From Psychrilyobacter piezotolerans (GTDB taxonomy: Bacteria; Fusobacteriota; Fusobacteriia; Fusobacteriales; Fusobacteriaceae): DNA of 64,000 nt. Shown here one piece after another: positions 44,929-53,354 of the stretch. Numbering within the stretch: position 1 is the first letter of the stretch; the number at the start of each line of letters is the position of its first letter. Location: positions 1 to 64,000 of the forward strand of contig NZ_QUAJ01000016.1 of assembly GCF_003391055.1 (NCBI RefSeq), given 5' to 3'. A model generated the notes under the pieces. It worked only from the letters and a program-made list of their open reading frames with translations. It had not been told where the DNA came from and did not search any database. The position numbers were made by a program, and so were the translations under genes.

Positions 44929-46534
44929 GATTTCCTTCCTTTTCATTATCAATTAAAATATAATTATTTTCTTTTTCTGTGTGAACCTGATAGTCTTTTA
45001 CCATCCATTTAATCCATCCATAAACCATTATTATCATAAGGAATATTATCGGTACTCCTGTAATAATTGCTGCTGTTTTGATTGTATTTAAATTTGCTCC
45101 TATAAAGATCATTACTAAAGGAACTAAAGCTAATAATACACACCAGAATAATCTATGAATTGGATGTGGATTTTCATTTGATTTTAATCCCGGTGTAGCT
45201 GTAGATGCCATTGTAAATGCTGCTCCGTCTAGAGTTGTTGCCAAAAATAATACGGCTATAATTGAGAACATCATCATGAATATACTACCTAAAGGTAAAG
45301 TTTTCATGACTTCGATTATGGCAAATGTATCTTTACCTGCACCTAATAAACCAGTCATGTCAACTAAGCCCTTCATTTGCCTGTCTATAGATAAACTTCC
45401 AATTACTCCGAAAAAAGCAAAACATCCAATACTTCCACTGACTAAAGTATTTATAATTACCGACCTGATAGTTCTTCCTTTTGAAACTTTTGCGATAAAT
45501 ATTCCTGTAAATGGAGCATAAGTTATCCAGTATAACCAGTAAAATATTGTCCATGACTGAGGAAATCCAGTTTGACCTATTGAATCTGTAAATAGACTCA
45601 TACCAACGAAATTTTGTAACATTAACCCAAGTGAATTAGTAGTATTATTTATGATAAATAAACTAGGACCTAAAACTATAATTGCTAACAGAAAGAAAAT
45701 CGCTAATTTACCATTCCAATCTGATATTCTGGCCATTCCTTTTTCGATACCAATATATGAACTAAGGGAATAAACTATTGAAATTAATAAAATTAATGCA
45801 ACATTCATCGAGAAAGTAGGTGTGATCCCAACTACAGCACATAATACTTGTGAAACTAGAGGTACTGATACTCCTAAAGTAATGCTTAATCCACCAAAAC
45901 AGATGAAAATAAACATAACATTAATGATCGTAGCAATAATACCATCTTTTTTGATTCCAGTGATTTTGCTGATTATAGAACTAAGGCTGAGACCTTCATT
46001 TTTTCTAACATAAAAATGATAACACATTGGTAATCCGACTAAAGCATATAACGTCCACGCACTAAATCCCCAGTGGAACATATTGTAAGGCAGTGCCATT
46101 TCAAATGCTCTTATTGAGTTTGCTTCTATTCCTAATCCAGGGGTTCCTATATAATAAGCCCATTCTATAAATGCCCAATAAATAGTAGCTGATCCCAGTC
46201 CGCAGCTAATCATCATTGCAACCCATTTAAAGGTCGAATGTTCAGGTGCATGATCACCTAATTTAATGTTTCCGTATTTTGACAATGCTACTCCCACTAA
46301 TATTACAAAACCTGAAAAAGTAAAGATTAATGTAAATGACCCAAACCAATTTGTCATTTTACCGAATATAATATTTGCAATTTCCTGAGAAGCTTCAGGG
46401 TTTGTATACAATAACCCAACCAGTAGAATAACGAAAAAGATACTAATAGAAATCAGCACTTTATCAATTCTAGCTCCCTCTATATTTTTTTCTATTTTTA
46501 ATTTTCCAACATTTACACCTGTTTTTTTACTCAT
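44921..46534 (-). CDS. BCCT-family transporter
   Basis: A 537-residue secondary transporter with twelve hydrophobic segments, of the betaine/carnitine/choline family. Hallmarks are the tryptophan-rich stretches KWVAMMISCGLGSATIYWAF and WTIFYWLYWITYAPFTGIF followed by AKVSKGRTIR. Members use Na+ or H+ to take up quaternary ammonium or related zwitterions, or run as antiporters. The glycine-rich helix 3 region reads FNMFHWGF-like here (LPYNMFHWGFSAW). It lies between an enolase-superfamily gene and the UxaA pair, so it probably brings in their substrate. Confidence 0.93.
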   Translation of the reverse strand: MSKKTGVNVGKLKIEKNIEGARIDKVLISISIFFVILLVGLLYTNPEASQEIANIIFGKMTNWFGSFTLIFTFSGFVILVGVALSKYGNIKLGDHAPEHSTFKWVAMMISCGLGSATIYWAFIEWAYYIGTPGLGIEANSIRAFEMALPYNMFHWGFSAWTLYALVGLPMCYHFYVRKNEGLSLSSIISKITGIKKDGIIATIINVMFIFICFGGLSITLGVSVPLVSQVLCAVVGITPTFSMNVALILLISIVYSLSSYIGIEKGMARISDWNGKLAIFFLLAIIVLGPSLFIINNTTNSLGLMLQNFVGMSLFTDSIGQTGFPQSWTIFYWLYWITYAPFTGIFIAKVSKGRTIRSVIINTLVSGSIGCFAFFGVIGSLSIDRQMKGLVDMTGLLGAGKDTFAIIEVMKTLPLGSIFMMMFSIIAVLFLATTLDGAAFTMASTATPGLKSNENPHPIHRLFWCVLLALVPLVMIFIGANLNTIKTAAIITGVPIIFLMIIMVYGWIKWMVKDYQVHTEKENNYILIDNEKEGNHE

Positions 46535-46543
46535 GATTCCCTC

Positions 46544-47683
46544 CTAATTTTTAAATATATCTGCTATATCAACTCTATATTTTTCCACTATTTCTTCATC
46601 CAACTCAATTCCAAGTCCCGGTTTGTCACTTACTTTGACATATCCATTTTTAAACGTTGGAGCCCCTTTAACTAATTCGGTTACCAAAGGACTCTGACTT
46701 TCAGAAAATTCCATCAATGTTCCATACTCTCTGGAGGCTAAAAACTGTACAGAAGCCGCAAGTAAAATCCCGGTACTAAATCCATGAGGAATCAGTCTTA
46801 CCCCGTGCATTTGAGACATATCATATATTTTTTTTATTTCCGTGATTCCCCCACATCTGGTAATATCCGGCTGAATTATATCAGCATCATATTTCTCTAA
46901 AAATTCCTTAAATTCATGCACGGTAGTTAGAGCTTCTCCTCCTGCTAATTTAGCTTCTACACAGCTAGAAAATTTGGCATACCCATTTGAATCGTCAGCT
47001 AAGATCGGTTCCTCTATCCAATTTAAGTTGAATTCCTTTAATCTGTTTGCCATATAGATAGCGTGTCCCGAAGTTCTCCACTTAGTTGCTAGATCTATTT
47101 GAAGTTCTACCTCCTCTCCAATTTCATCTCTTACAGATTTGACGATGTTATAATCTGTATCCGGATCTTCTCCAAAAACTCCTCCTCCAAACTTAATACT
47201 TTTAAAACCCTTGTCTACAAGACGCCTTGCCTCTTCTTTATTTTTTTCTAAATCATTATATGGAATAAAAGTTCCATAAGCCATTATTTTCTCTCTATGT
47301 TTCCCGCCTAAAAGTGTATGAACTGGTACACCGTAATGTTTCCCGGCGATATCCCAAAGTGCTATATCAATCGCACTGATTGCATGAATCCCTGCTCCCC
47401 TTCTCCCCATATAATTAGATGCCCAGTACATCTTATCCCATAGTTTTTCAATTTCCAGTGGATTTTCACCTATTAATAATTCCTTTAATCCATAGCAATA
47501 TAGATTGGAGTTGGGAGTCTCTATTATTGATTTTATAACCAGTGGTGACGAGTCACTTTCACCTATTCCTACAATGCCACAGTCTGTATGTACTTTTACA
47601 ATAACTGCATCATCTCCCCAAGTACATGTTTTTCCTATTTCTGGAACCCGTAGTATAATTACCTCAATATCTGTTATTTTCAT
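46544..47683 (-). CDS. Enolase-superfamily dehydratase or epimerase (mandelate racemase type)
   Basis: A 379-residue (beta/alpha)7-barrel enzyme that abstracts a proton next to a carboxylate. Catalytic Lys164 is in SIKFGGG; metal ligands are Asp197 (QIDLATKW), Glu224 (WIEEPI) and Glu250 (AGGEAL). The His300-Asp273 dyad (PHGFSTG, QPDITRCGG) assigns it to the mandelate racemase subgroup, which includes many sugar-acid dehydratases. The exact substrate is not predictable. First gene after the sigma-54 promoter, so it should act first in the pathway served by the BCCT and UxaA genes. Confidence 0.88.
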   Translation of the reverse strand: MKITDIEVIILRVPEIGKTCTWGDDAVIVKVHTDCGIVGIGESDSSPLVIKSIIETPNSNLYCYGLKELLIGENPLEIEKLWDKMYWASNYMGRRGAGIHAISAIDIALWDIAGKHYGVPVHTLLGGKHREKIMAYGTFIPYNDLEKNKEEARRLVDKGFKSIKFGGGVFGEDPDTDYNIVKSVRDEIGEEVELQIDLATKWRTSGHAIYMANRLKEFNLNWIEEPILADDSNGYAKFSSCVEAKLAGGEALTTVHEFKEFLEKYDADIIQPDITRCGGITEIKKIYDMSQMHGVRLIPHGFSTGILLAASVQFLASREYGTLMEFSESQSPLVTELVKGAPTFKNGYVKVSDKPGLGIELDEEIVEKYRVDIADIFKN

Positions 47684-47717
47684 TTTAACCTCCTAATGTT
47701 TTATTACTCATGTATTT

Positions 47718-47733
47718 AGCAAAAATCGTGCCA
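47718..47733 (-). promoter_or_regulatory. Sigma-54 (-24/-12) promoter of the catabolic operon
   Basis: On the minus strand, TGGCAC, five bases, TTGCT. This is the consensus, with GG and GC at the right spacing. It lies about 35 bases ahead of the dehydratase start codon. The sigma-54 gene and a sigma-54 activator gene stand just upstream. Confidence 0.93.
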
Positions 47734-47805
47734 AACCATAGATATCAATGATTTTTTATCTAAGATAAGTTGAAATTAAAAACCATCCCAAAATAAATAA
47801 AAAAA

Positions 47806-47823
47806 CGAGTCTTTTACGACTCG
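47806..47823. promoter_or_regulatory. Palindrome 1: likely activator site, doubling as terminator
   Basis: CGAGTC, TTTTAC, GACTCG. The centre is about 83 bases upstream of the -24 box, the usual distance for an enhancer-binding protein. On the minus strand it is flanked by AAAA and followed by T7, so it can also end the activator transcript. A near-copy stands at 47876-47893. Confidence 0.75.
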
Positions 47824-47875
47824 TTTTCTTTTGGTTTTTTTAGATTGTATATAGAACATATGAAGTATTAACCGA

Positions 47876-47893
47876 AGAGTCTTTTATGACTCG
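47876..47893. promoter_or_regulatory. Palindrome 2: second likely activator site
   Basis: AGAGTC, TTTTAT, GACTCG, identical to palindrome 1 at 16 of 18 positions including the loop. It overlaps the end of the activator gene, and another CGAGTC half-site follows at 47893-47898, giving GACTCGCGAGTC. It is about 150 bases upstream of the -24 box. Confidence 0.65.
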
Positions 47894-49233
47894 CGAGTCT
47901 TTTTTGGTTCGATATATTTTTTTATCAATCGACTGGCCTTACTTTGACTTATTTTTAACTCCTTTGACAGTTTTCTTGAACTGGGATATAATTCATAATA
48001 TTTTTTTATTATCTTCTCCTCGTATTCACTCATAATTTCATCTAAATTTATGTCTGTGTTTTCAAAAATATTTTCCTCTTCATCCTGAAGGGTGAAAAAT
48101 TCACCAGGTAAAATATTAGGCATTATCTTAGTCTTTTCAGATGTCACTACCAATCTTTCAATTATATGAGATAATTCCCTTATATTTCCAGGCCAGGAAT
48201 ACCCCAGCATTATTTTTAATGTTTTTTCATCTAAATAACAATTTCTTCCATATTTTTCATTATTTTTATTCAAAAAATAATTAGCCAGCGGTGTTATATC
48301 TCTTTCTCTTTTTCTTAAGGGAGGAATCAGAAGTTCAAAAATATTCAGCCTATAGTATAGATCCCTCCTGAATTTCCCAATATTTACCATCTCTTTTAGA
48401 TTTCTATTGGTTGCAGCCACTATTTTAATATCTATCTTAATGGGTTTCGTTCCTCCTACCGGGATAAATTCCCTGTCTTGAATCACATGGAGAAATTTTG
48501 CCTGTAATTCAAGGGGCATCTCACCTATTTCATCTAAGAACAAGATCCCCCCGTCAGCTATCTGGATAAATCCCTTCTTTCCACTCCCCACAGCCCCTGT
48601 AAATGCTCCCTTTACATATCCAAATAATTCCGACTCCAATAAATTCCCATTGATAGAGGCACAGTTTATAGATATAAACGGTTTTTTACTCCTCTTGCTT
48701 TTTTTATGCAGATATTTTGCTAAAAATGTTTTTCCTGTCCCTGACTCTCCCTGGATCAAAACCGTTGAATCTATCTTTGCTATCTTTTCAGTCAAACTTA
48801 AGAGAACGGTCATCTCTTTACTCATGGTAATAAAATCCTTGTTTTTTAATTCTACAGTATCTTTCACTGTAGAAGGGACCTCTGAAACTACATCCTTTAC
48901 ATTCATAGCCACATATTCTAATTTTCCCTTAGCTGAAAAAATAGGCACCGCCGTAGTTTTTATTTTAGCTCCCAAATGGGTTTTTTGAATTATACTTACA
49001 ATTCTTGGATTTTTATATACATCTGGAAGAACAGAGGGATACCAATACTCTTTTTTTGTCAATTCATAGAATGTTTTTCCTATAAGTTCCTCTGGAGACA
49101 AACCATAGTGTCTATAACTGGCCTTATTCACATAGACTATCTTATAGTCATCATCCCATACGATCACCTCATCATAGAGATTATCTACTAAATTTTTAAA
49201 TACTGAATATTTCAGTTCATTTTTATCATTCAT
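47884..49233 (-). CDS. Sigma-54-dependent activator with PAS sensor domain
   Basis: A 449-residue enhancer-binding protein. Residues about 8-120 form a PAS domain (VIVWDDDYKIVYVNKASYRHYG). The AAA+ domain (about 140-375) has Walker A GESGTGKTFLAKYLH, the sigma-54-contacting GAFTGAVGSGKKG and Walker B GGILFLDEIGEMPLE. The C-terminus is a Fis-like helix-turn-helix (SRKLSKELKISQSKASRLIKKY). The PAS domain may sense the pathway substrate. Its stop lies inside its own likely binding site. It overlaps rpoN by 8 bases. Confidence 0.95.
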   Translation of the reverse strand: MNDKNELKYSVFKNLVDNLYDEVIVWDDDYKIVYVNKASYRHYGLSPEELIGKTFYELTKKEYWYPSVLPDVYKNPRIVSIIQKTHLGAKIKTTAVPIFSAKGKLEYVAMNVKDVVSEVPSTVKDTVELKNKDFITMSKEMTVLLSLTEKIAKIDSTVLIQGESGTGKTFLAKYLHKKSKRSKKPFISINCASINGNLLESELFGYVKGAFTGAVGSGKKGFIQIADGGILFLDEIGEMPLELQAKFLHVIQDREFIPVGGTKPIKIDIKIVAATNRNLKEMVNIGKFRRDLYYRLNIFELLIPPLRKRERDITPLANYFLNKNNEKYGRNCYLDEKTLKIMLGYSWPGNIRELSHIIERLVVTSEKTKIMPNILPGEFFTLQDEEENIFENTDINLDEIMSEYEEKIIKKYYELYPSSRKLSKELKISQSKASRLIKKYIEPKKTRES

Positions 49234-50383
49234 AGTTCTTTCTCAGCCTCCCTTTCAATATGCCCAGCCTTTCCCTGTATTTGGTCACAGTTCTCCTGGC
49301 AACCACTGTATCTTTTTCTTCCAGCCTTTTTCTTATCTCCTCATCTGAATATGGATTAAATTTATCCTCTGCATCTACCAGTTTTTGAATTTCAACAGAT
49401 AACCTCTGGGATGAACAGCCCTTTCCTGCCTCTCCCACAAAAAAATCATTTAACTTATACTGTTTGCAGTTATATTCCAATATTTTATCCTTACAGGCTC
49501 TGCTTATTGTAGATATATGTAACTCCAGTTCCCCTGCAACATCCGACAACTTTAAAGGAACCATATATCCCCCACAAAAAAATTTCCTTTGCTTTTCCAG
49601 GATAAAATGAGCTATATTGAGCAGAGTTTTTCTTCTGGCTTCCAGTGCCAGATTGATTGAATCTATCTCCTTTAATTTTTTTCTAGATAAAAATTGAGAG
49701 AGTTCCCCTCCATCAAACTGATATTCATACCTTTTGTCTAAAGTTAAAATCAGTTCATTGGAAATCATTATATCTGAACTTTGAATTCTGGCTTTTTTGC
49801 TTGCAAAATCCCTCCTGGGATAGGATATAAAATTTCTTACAGGAGCTATAAGATCCTTTAAGGCAGTCACTGAAATACCTAATTTTATAGCTGCCCGATC
49901 CAGCCTCATATTTAAAATGTCGTCCCATATCTTGGGAGATATCTTTTTCAACTCCTCATGGTTTCTGCTCTGAATAATAATAGCTTCTTTTAAATTACCG
50001 GCTCCTATTCCTGCCGGCTCCAAGGTTTCTAATGTTTCCTTTGCTTCTTTAACCTTAAAAATTGTGGTTTTAAATTTTCTTGCCGCTGCATTCAATGAAA
50101 TATTTAAATATCCTTTGTCATCTAAACTTTCTGCAAAATACCTGCAGATCTCTTTTTCTAACCTGCCTATTTTTAAGAATCTAAGCTGGTCCCATAAAAA
50201 TTCTTCTAAAGAATCTTCTTTTTTTTCATATATCTCATTCGTTAATTCTGTTGTAGGTATAAAATTTTCACTCTTAAATTCCCATAAAAAACTGTTCAGT
50301 TCATCTGTATTCATCTCTAAAATTTTTAATTTTTTTATGTTTTTCTGGGATAATACCTGTTTAGTTCCCAATAAAATATCCAT
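49226..50383 (-). CDS. rpoN: RNA polymerase sigma-54 factor
   Basis: A 385-residue sigma-54. The N-terminal activator-responsive region is compact (TKQVLSQKNIKKLKILEMNT), with an LEPAGIGAGNLKEAI core-binding stretch of the 'DP.GVGA.nl.E' type. The DNA-binding part ends with the RpoN box ARRTVTKYRERLGI. The length is below the usual 430-480, mainly through a short acidic region. Co-transcription with a single activator gene is unusual, and the adjacent operon has a matching promoter. Confidence 0.93.
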   Translation of the reverse strand: MDILLGTKQVLSQKNIKKLKILEMNTDELNSFLWEFKSENFIPTTELTNEIYEKKEDSLEEFLWDQLRFLKIGRLEKEICRYFAESLDDKGYLNISLNAAARKFKTTIFKVKEAKETLETLEPAGIGAGNLKEAIIIQSRNHEELKKISPKIWDDILNMRLDRAAIKLGISVTALKDLIAPVRNFISYPRRDFASKKARIQSSDIMISNELILTLDKRYEYQFDGGELSQFLSRKKLKEIDSINLALEARRKTLLNIAHFILEKQRKFFCGGYMVPLKLSDVAGELELHISTISRACKDKILEYNCKQYKLNDFFVGEAGKGCSSQRLSVEIQKLVDAEDKFNPYSDEEIRKRLEEKDTVVARRTVTKYRERLGILKGRLRKNYE

Positions 50384-50498
50384 TCTAAACCCTCTTCCTT
50401 CATATGTCTTATATTGAATATGTTAACATTAAAAAATTTAAATTACAAATAACCTATTTTCACTAAAATGAAACCACAATCACAAATCACACAAAAAT

Positions 50499-50527
50499 TT
50501 GACCAAATTCAGATTACATGGTATTAT
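50499..50527 (+). promoter_or_regulatory. Promoter of the outer-membrane protein gene
   Basis: TTGACC (50499-50504), 17 bases, TATTAT (50522-50527), on the plus strand. Confidence 0.6.
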
Positions 50528-50595
50528 AATTTAAGTACAAAGATAACAAATAAGTTACTTATGTGTGGGAATTTTAATTTATGGGGGATTTAATC

Positions 50596-51222
50596 ATGAA
50601 AAAATTATTCTTATTAGTATTAGTAGTCTTATCAACTGTAACGTTTGCTGAATCTGATTTTTATATAAATCCAAAAATTGGTGTAGATATAATATCTGGA
50701 TACGAAAGAACTTATGATGATAATGGAAACACTCTCTTAAACAGTAAAACAAAAGGGTTTGGTGGAGAGGTAGCGGTAGAAGGATATAAAATTTTAAATG
50801 AACATATAGATGTAGGTTTAGGTCTGGCTTATCAGGTTCATGCTGGCAGAAAACATTTTAATTATAAAAGTAAGGTGGATACCTCAGGTGTACGATATCG
50901 TTCTATACCGGTATATGTAACCGGTAGATACAACTTTATTTCGAATTCACAAGTAAAACCATATTTAAAGGCCAATTTAGGATACTCATTCAATTTTGAT
51001 GCTTCAGATTTAAAATCAAAAAACACACTCAACGACAGGATAGAAAAAACTTCCATAAAGGTGAACAGTGGTTTATACTGGGGGGTAGGTGCCGGGATAG
51101 AATACAAAAATTACACTATAGAATTAATGTATGCAATTAATAAGTGTAAAGTCAGCGGTTCCAGAGAAAGAGTTGACTATGACAGAATCACCCTTTCAGT
51201 TGGTTATAAATTTAACTTCTAA
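50596..51222 (+). CDS. Outer-membrane beta-barrel protein
   Basis: A 208-residue exported protein. Residues 1-18 form a signal peptide (MKKLFLLVLVVLSTVTFAES). The rest alternates polar and hydrophobic residues in about eight strands with Asp/Asn/Lys-rich loops, and ends in phenylalanine (VGYKFNF), the usual BAM recognition end. This resembles small OmpW/OmpA-barrel-like proteins; no exact family is claimed. The start is set by GGGGGA seven bases ahead of ATG at 50596. It stands alone behind its own promoter and terminator. Confidence 0.82.
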   Translation: MKKLFLLVLVVLSTVTFAESDFYINPKIGVDIISGYERTYDDNGNTLLNSKTKGFGGEVAVEGYKILNEHIDVGLGLAYQVHAGRKHFNYKSKVDTSGVRYRSIPVYVTGRYNFISNSQVKPYLKANLGYSFNFDASDLKSKNTLNDRIEKTSIKVNSGLYWGVGAGIEYKNYTIELMYAINKCKVSGSRERVDYDRITLSVGYKFNF

Positions 51223-51248
51223 AAAGCAGCATGTACTGCTTTTTTTTT
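51221..51248 (+). terminator. Terminator of the outer-membrane protein gene
   Basis: AAAGCAG and CTGCTTT arms with a six-base loop, followed by T8. Confidence 0.88.
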
Positions 51249-51341
51249 GACCTCATTTTCCCTTCTATTTTCTCTGTGGAACTCTAATCTCGACCTCGGT
51301 GTATCTCTGTGTTAAGATATTCAGAACGACTATAAACTTCA

Positions 51342-51395
51342 AGAAGGTTAAACTCCTCCTTCTTATGGTTTCTCTCAAATCAGAGAAACCGAAGC
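51342..51395 (+). repeat. 54-base double-hairpin repeat, copy 1
   Basis: Identical to 51910-51963. Contains an AGAAGG/CCTTCT hairpin and a GGTTTCTCT/AGAGAAACC hairpin. Its right part (51373-51397) also occurs inverted at 27684-27708. Confidence 0.9.
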
Positions 51396-51909
51396 AAGAA
51401 TAATTGGCGTTGAGTAATACACGATCGTCATTGTAGAAACACTACGGCTGAAGCTTAACGACTATAAACTTCGAAATTCAAAGTCCAAAGATAGCTTTTT
51501 AATTCTTGAATTTCACTTCTTTTTCTAGATGTTACCTAGCTTCGCAGTAAATATCTTACTTAGTCGTCAAACAGAATAAGTTCCACAGTGAAGCGAGGAC
51601 TGTCACAGTAAAAAGACGGAAATTACCCCTGACTTACTCCTATAACATCATTTGGAAAAAGTCTGCTTTTCTTTCCTCTATTTATTTTTCAGATAAAAAG
51701 AAACAGAGCCACTTAAGGGTGGCACCCTTAGAACCTTATTTTTCAATATTTACTTAAAAGTTAAAAATATATTTAATAATTGTATATCAATTAAGTTCCA
51801 AAGTTTCCGCCTTTGATACGAGTTACTTTAGATATCGCGATTATTTTATTTTCTCTAATAACATTAGAAAAAATAAAAATGCGAGCAAAAAAAGTAACCA
51901 AAAAGTGAA

Positions 51910-51963
51910 AGAAGGTTAAACTCCTCCTTCTTATGGTTTCTCTCAAATCAGAGAAACCGAAGC
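51910..51963 (+). repeat. 54-base double-hairpin repeat, copy 2
   Basis: Exact direct copy of 51342-51395, starting 568 bases downstream. After the repeat the two copies differ by one base and then share a few more. Confidence 0.9.
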
Positions 51964-52257
51964 TAGAACCAGTTGGCTTCTAAGTCGAGATAACACCGCT
52001 ACGAGCTTTCGTGTTCCAGTCCTCGTTACACTGAGTACCTTAATTTGTAGGTCGCTCTCGGCAGGATAATCACTGTAAAAGCTAGATCGCCTTGAAAATT
52101 AAAAAAAGTAGGATATTATTGAGATAAAGGGGTTTTATCTCCGAAAATTTCAGTGTACTCTAAATTTCAGTTATCAGTTATGCGGTAAGATTTTCCAGTA
52201 GAAGTTGTAAAATATATGTATCTATAGTATAATATTGTAGTAGAATGAGGTGATATT

Positions 52258-52704
52258 ATGGCATTGGCTAAAAACAAAAAAGCGTTTCATGAGTATTTTA
52301 TAGAAGATAGACTTGAAGCAGGAATAGAGTTAATTGGTAGTGAGGTAAAATCTATAAAGGCTGGTCAGGTAAGTATCAAGGAAGCCTTTGTCAGGATAAT
52401 AAATGGAGAGATCTTTATTATGGGTATGAGTGTTGTTCCCTGGACCTTTGGGAGTGTATATAATCCCGATGAAAAAAGGGTAAGAAAACTTCTTATTCAC
52501 AAAAAAGAGATTGCAAAACTTCATGAAAAAGTATCTCAAAAAGGATACGCTATAGTACCTATCTCGGTATACCAAAAGGCTGGAAGGATCAAGATAGAAA
52601 TAGCTTTGGGTAAGGGTAAAACAAACTATGATAAAAGGGATACCCTGGCAAAAAAAGATGCAAAAAGACAGATTGACAGAGCTCTTAAAGATACATATAG
52701 ATAA
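52258..52704 (+). CDS. smpB: SsrA-binding protein SmpB
   Basis: A 148-residue protein that carries tmRNA to stalled ribosomes. The OB-fold core begins NKKAFHEYFIEDRLEAGIEL and has GSEVKSIKAGQVSIKEAFVR; the C-terminal tail YDKRDTLAKKDAKRQIDRAL is the basic helix that reads the empty mRNA channel. GAGGTGA precedes the ATG. The tmRNA gene begins 35 bases downstream, so both act in ribosome rescue and are probably co-transcribed. Confidence 0.98.
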   Translation: MALAKNKKAFHEYFIEDRLEAGIELIGSEVKSIKAGQVSIKEAFVRIINGEIFIMGMSVVPWTFGSVYNPDEKRVRKLLIHKKEIAKLHEKVSQKGYAIVPISVYQKAGRIKIEIALGKGKTNYDKRDTLAKKDAKRQIDRALKDTYR

Positions 52705-52738
52705 GATATATGACTTTAATATAAAAATTCAACATTAC

Positions 52739-53085
52739 GGGAGTGCACTGGTTTCGACAGGGGCATTAGGTTATAGGAAGCAGGTCAGGTTGACCGCTGT
52801 GAGAGGTCAAACCATTTTTTAAATGGAAACGAAAATTACGCAATAGCTGCCTAATAGCGCAGCGTGTTCTACCTTCCTAAGGCCTGTGCAGGTCGGTAGA
52901 ATATAATTAACATCAGGCTTACCAATGGTTTCGTCATTAAACCTGCGGGACATCTTTAATTGACTGGTATAAACTGGTTCTGTTTGTGAGACGAGTTTAT
53001 ACGAGACTAATTCACGAAATAAGCTTGTAGAAACCTATAATACTGGTGTTCTTGGACACGGGTTCAATTCCCGTCACTTCCACCA
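52739..53085 (+). ncRNA. ssrA: Transfer-messenger RNA (tmRNA)
   Basis: 347 nt. The 5' end GGGAGTG pairs with CACTTCC near the 3' end, with one G-U pair. CTGGTTTCGACAGGGG is the conserved D-loop-like start. GGTTCAATTCC forms the T arm. CCA is encoded at the end. The resume frame at 52825-52854 starts GGA and encodes GNENYAIAA, ending TAA TAG. Such tags direct unfinished proteins to proteolysis. It is of the one-piece (not permuted) type. Confidence 0.97.
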
Positions 53086-53138
53086 AAAATAATTTTCTTA
53101 TAACTTTTCTAGAAAGTTGTGGGAGTTAATAATAGAGA

Positions 53139-53171
53139 AAGGAGTTAGGCAATTGCCTGACTCCTTTTTTA
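53139..53171 (+). terminator. Terminator of the smpB-ssrA unit
   Basis: AAGGAGTTAGGCAA and TTGCCTGACTCCTT arms (one mismatch) followed by a T run. Confidence 0.88.
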
Positions 53172-53228
53172 TATACTTCTTTGACTTCTTTTTTTTAGAG
53201 GAGTATAGCACCACTAATATATTAAAAA

Positions 53229-53262
53229 TGAGAAGCAATAATTAAAGAATTATTACTTCTCA
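53229..53262 (-). terminator. Terminator of the ethanolamine operon
   Basis: TGAGAAG-C-AATAATT and AATTATT-A-CTTCTCA arms with an AAAG loop; on the minus strand it is followed by T5 and AT-rich sequence. Confidence 0.8.
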
Positions 53263-53354
53263 CTTTATAAAAGTTTTATATTAATTTTTAGAGTTTAAAC
53301 AAAACTTGCAACAGCCTCAAAATTTATATGAAAACACAAAAGTTGTTATACCAT

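Larger units (their letters stand above)
51249..52257. repeat. Gene-free 1 kb rich in dispersed repeats
   Basis: No coding frame with a start site is supported. The stretch contains two exact copies of a 54-base double-hairpin unit, two copies of AACGACTATAAACTTC (51325-51340 and 51457-51472), and segments that match 27.3-27.7 kb in inverted orientation. It may be the remains of repeated mobile or non-coding elements. Confidence 0.75.

Noticed and set aside
51342-51963. Possible CRISPR-like array from the two identical 54-base units
   Set aside because: Only two copies, 568 bases apart, with no regular spacing, no further repeats and no cas genes. The unit is made of two internal hairpins, which fits a dispersed element better.
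53086-53138. tRNA genes near the CCA end of the smpB-ssrA unit
   Set aside because: The T-arm and CCA belong to tmRNA itself. No second cloverleaf could be drawn here, and no tRNA was recognised elsewhere in the window.
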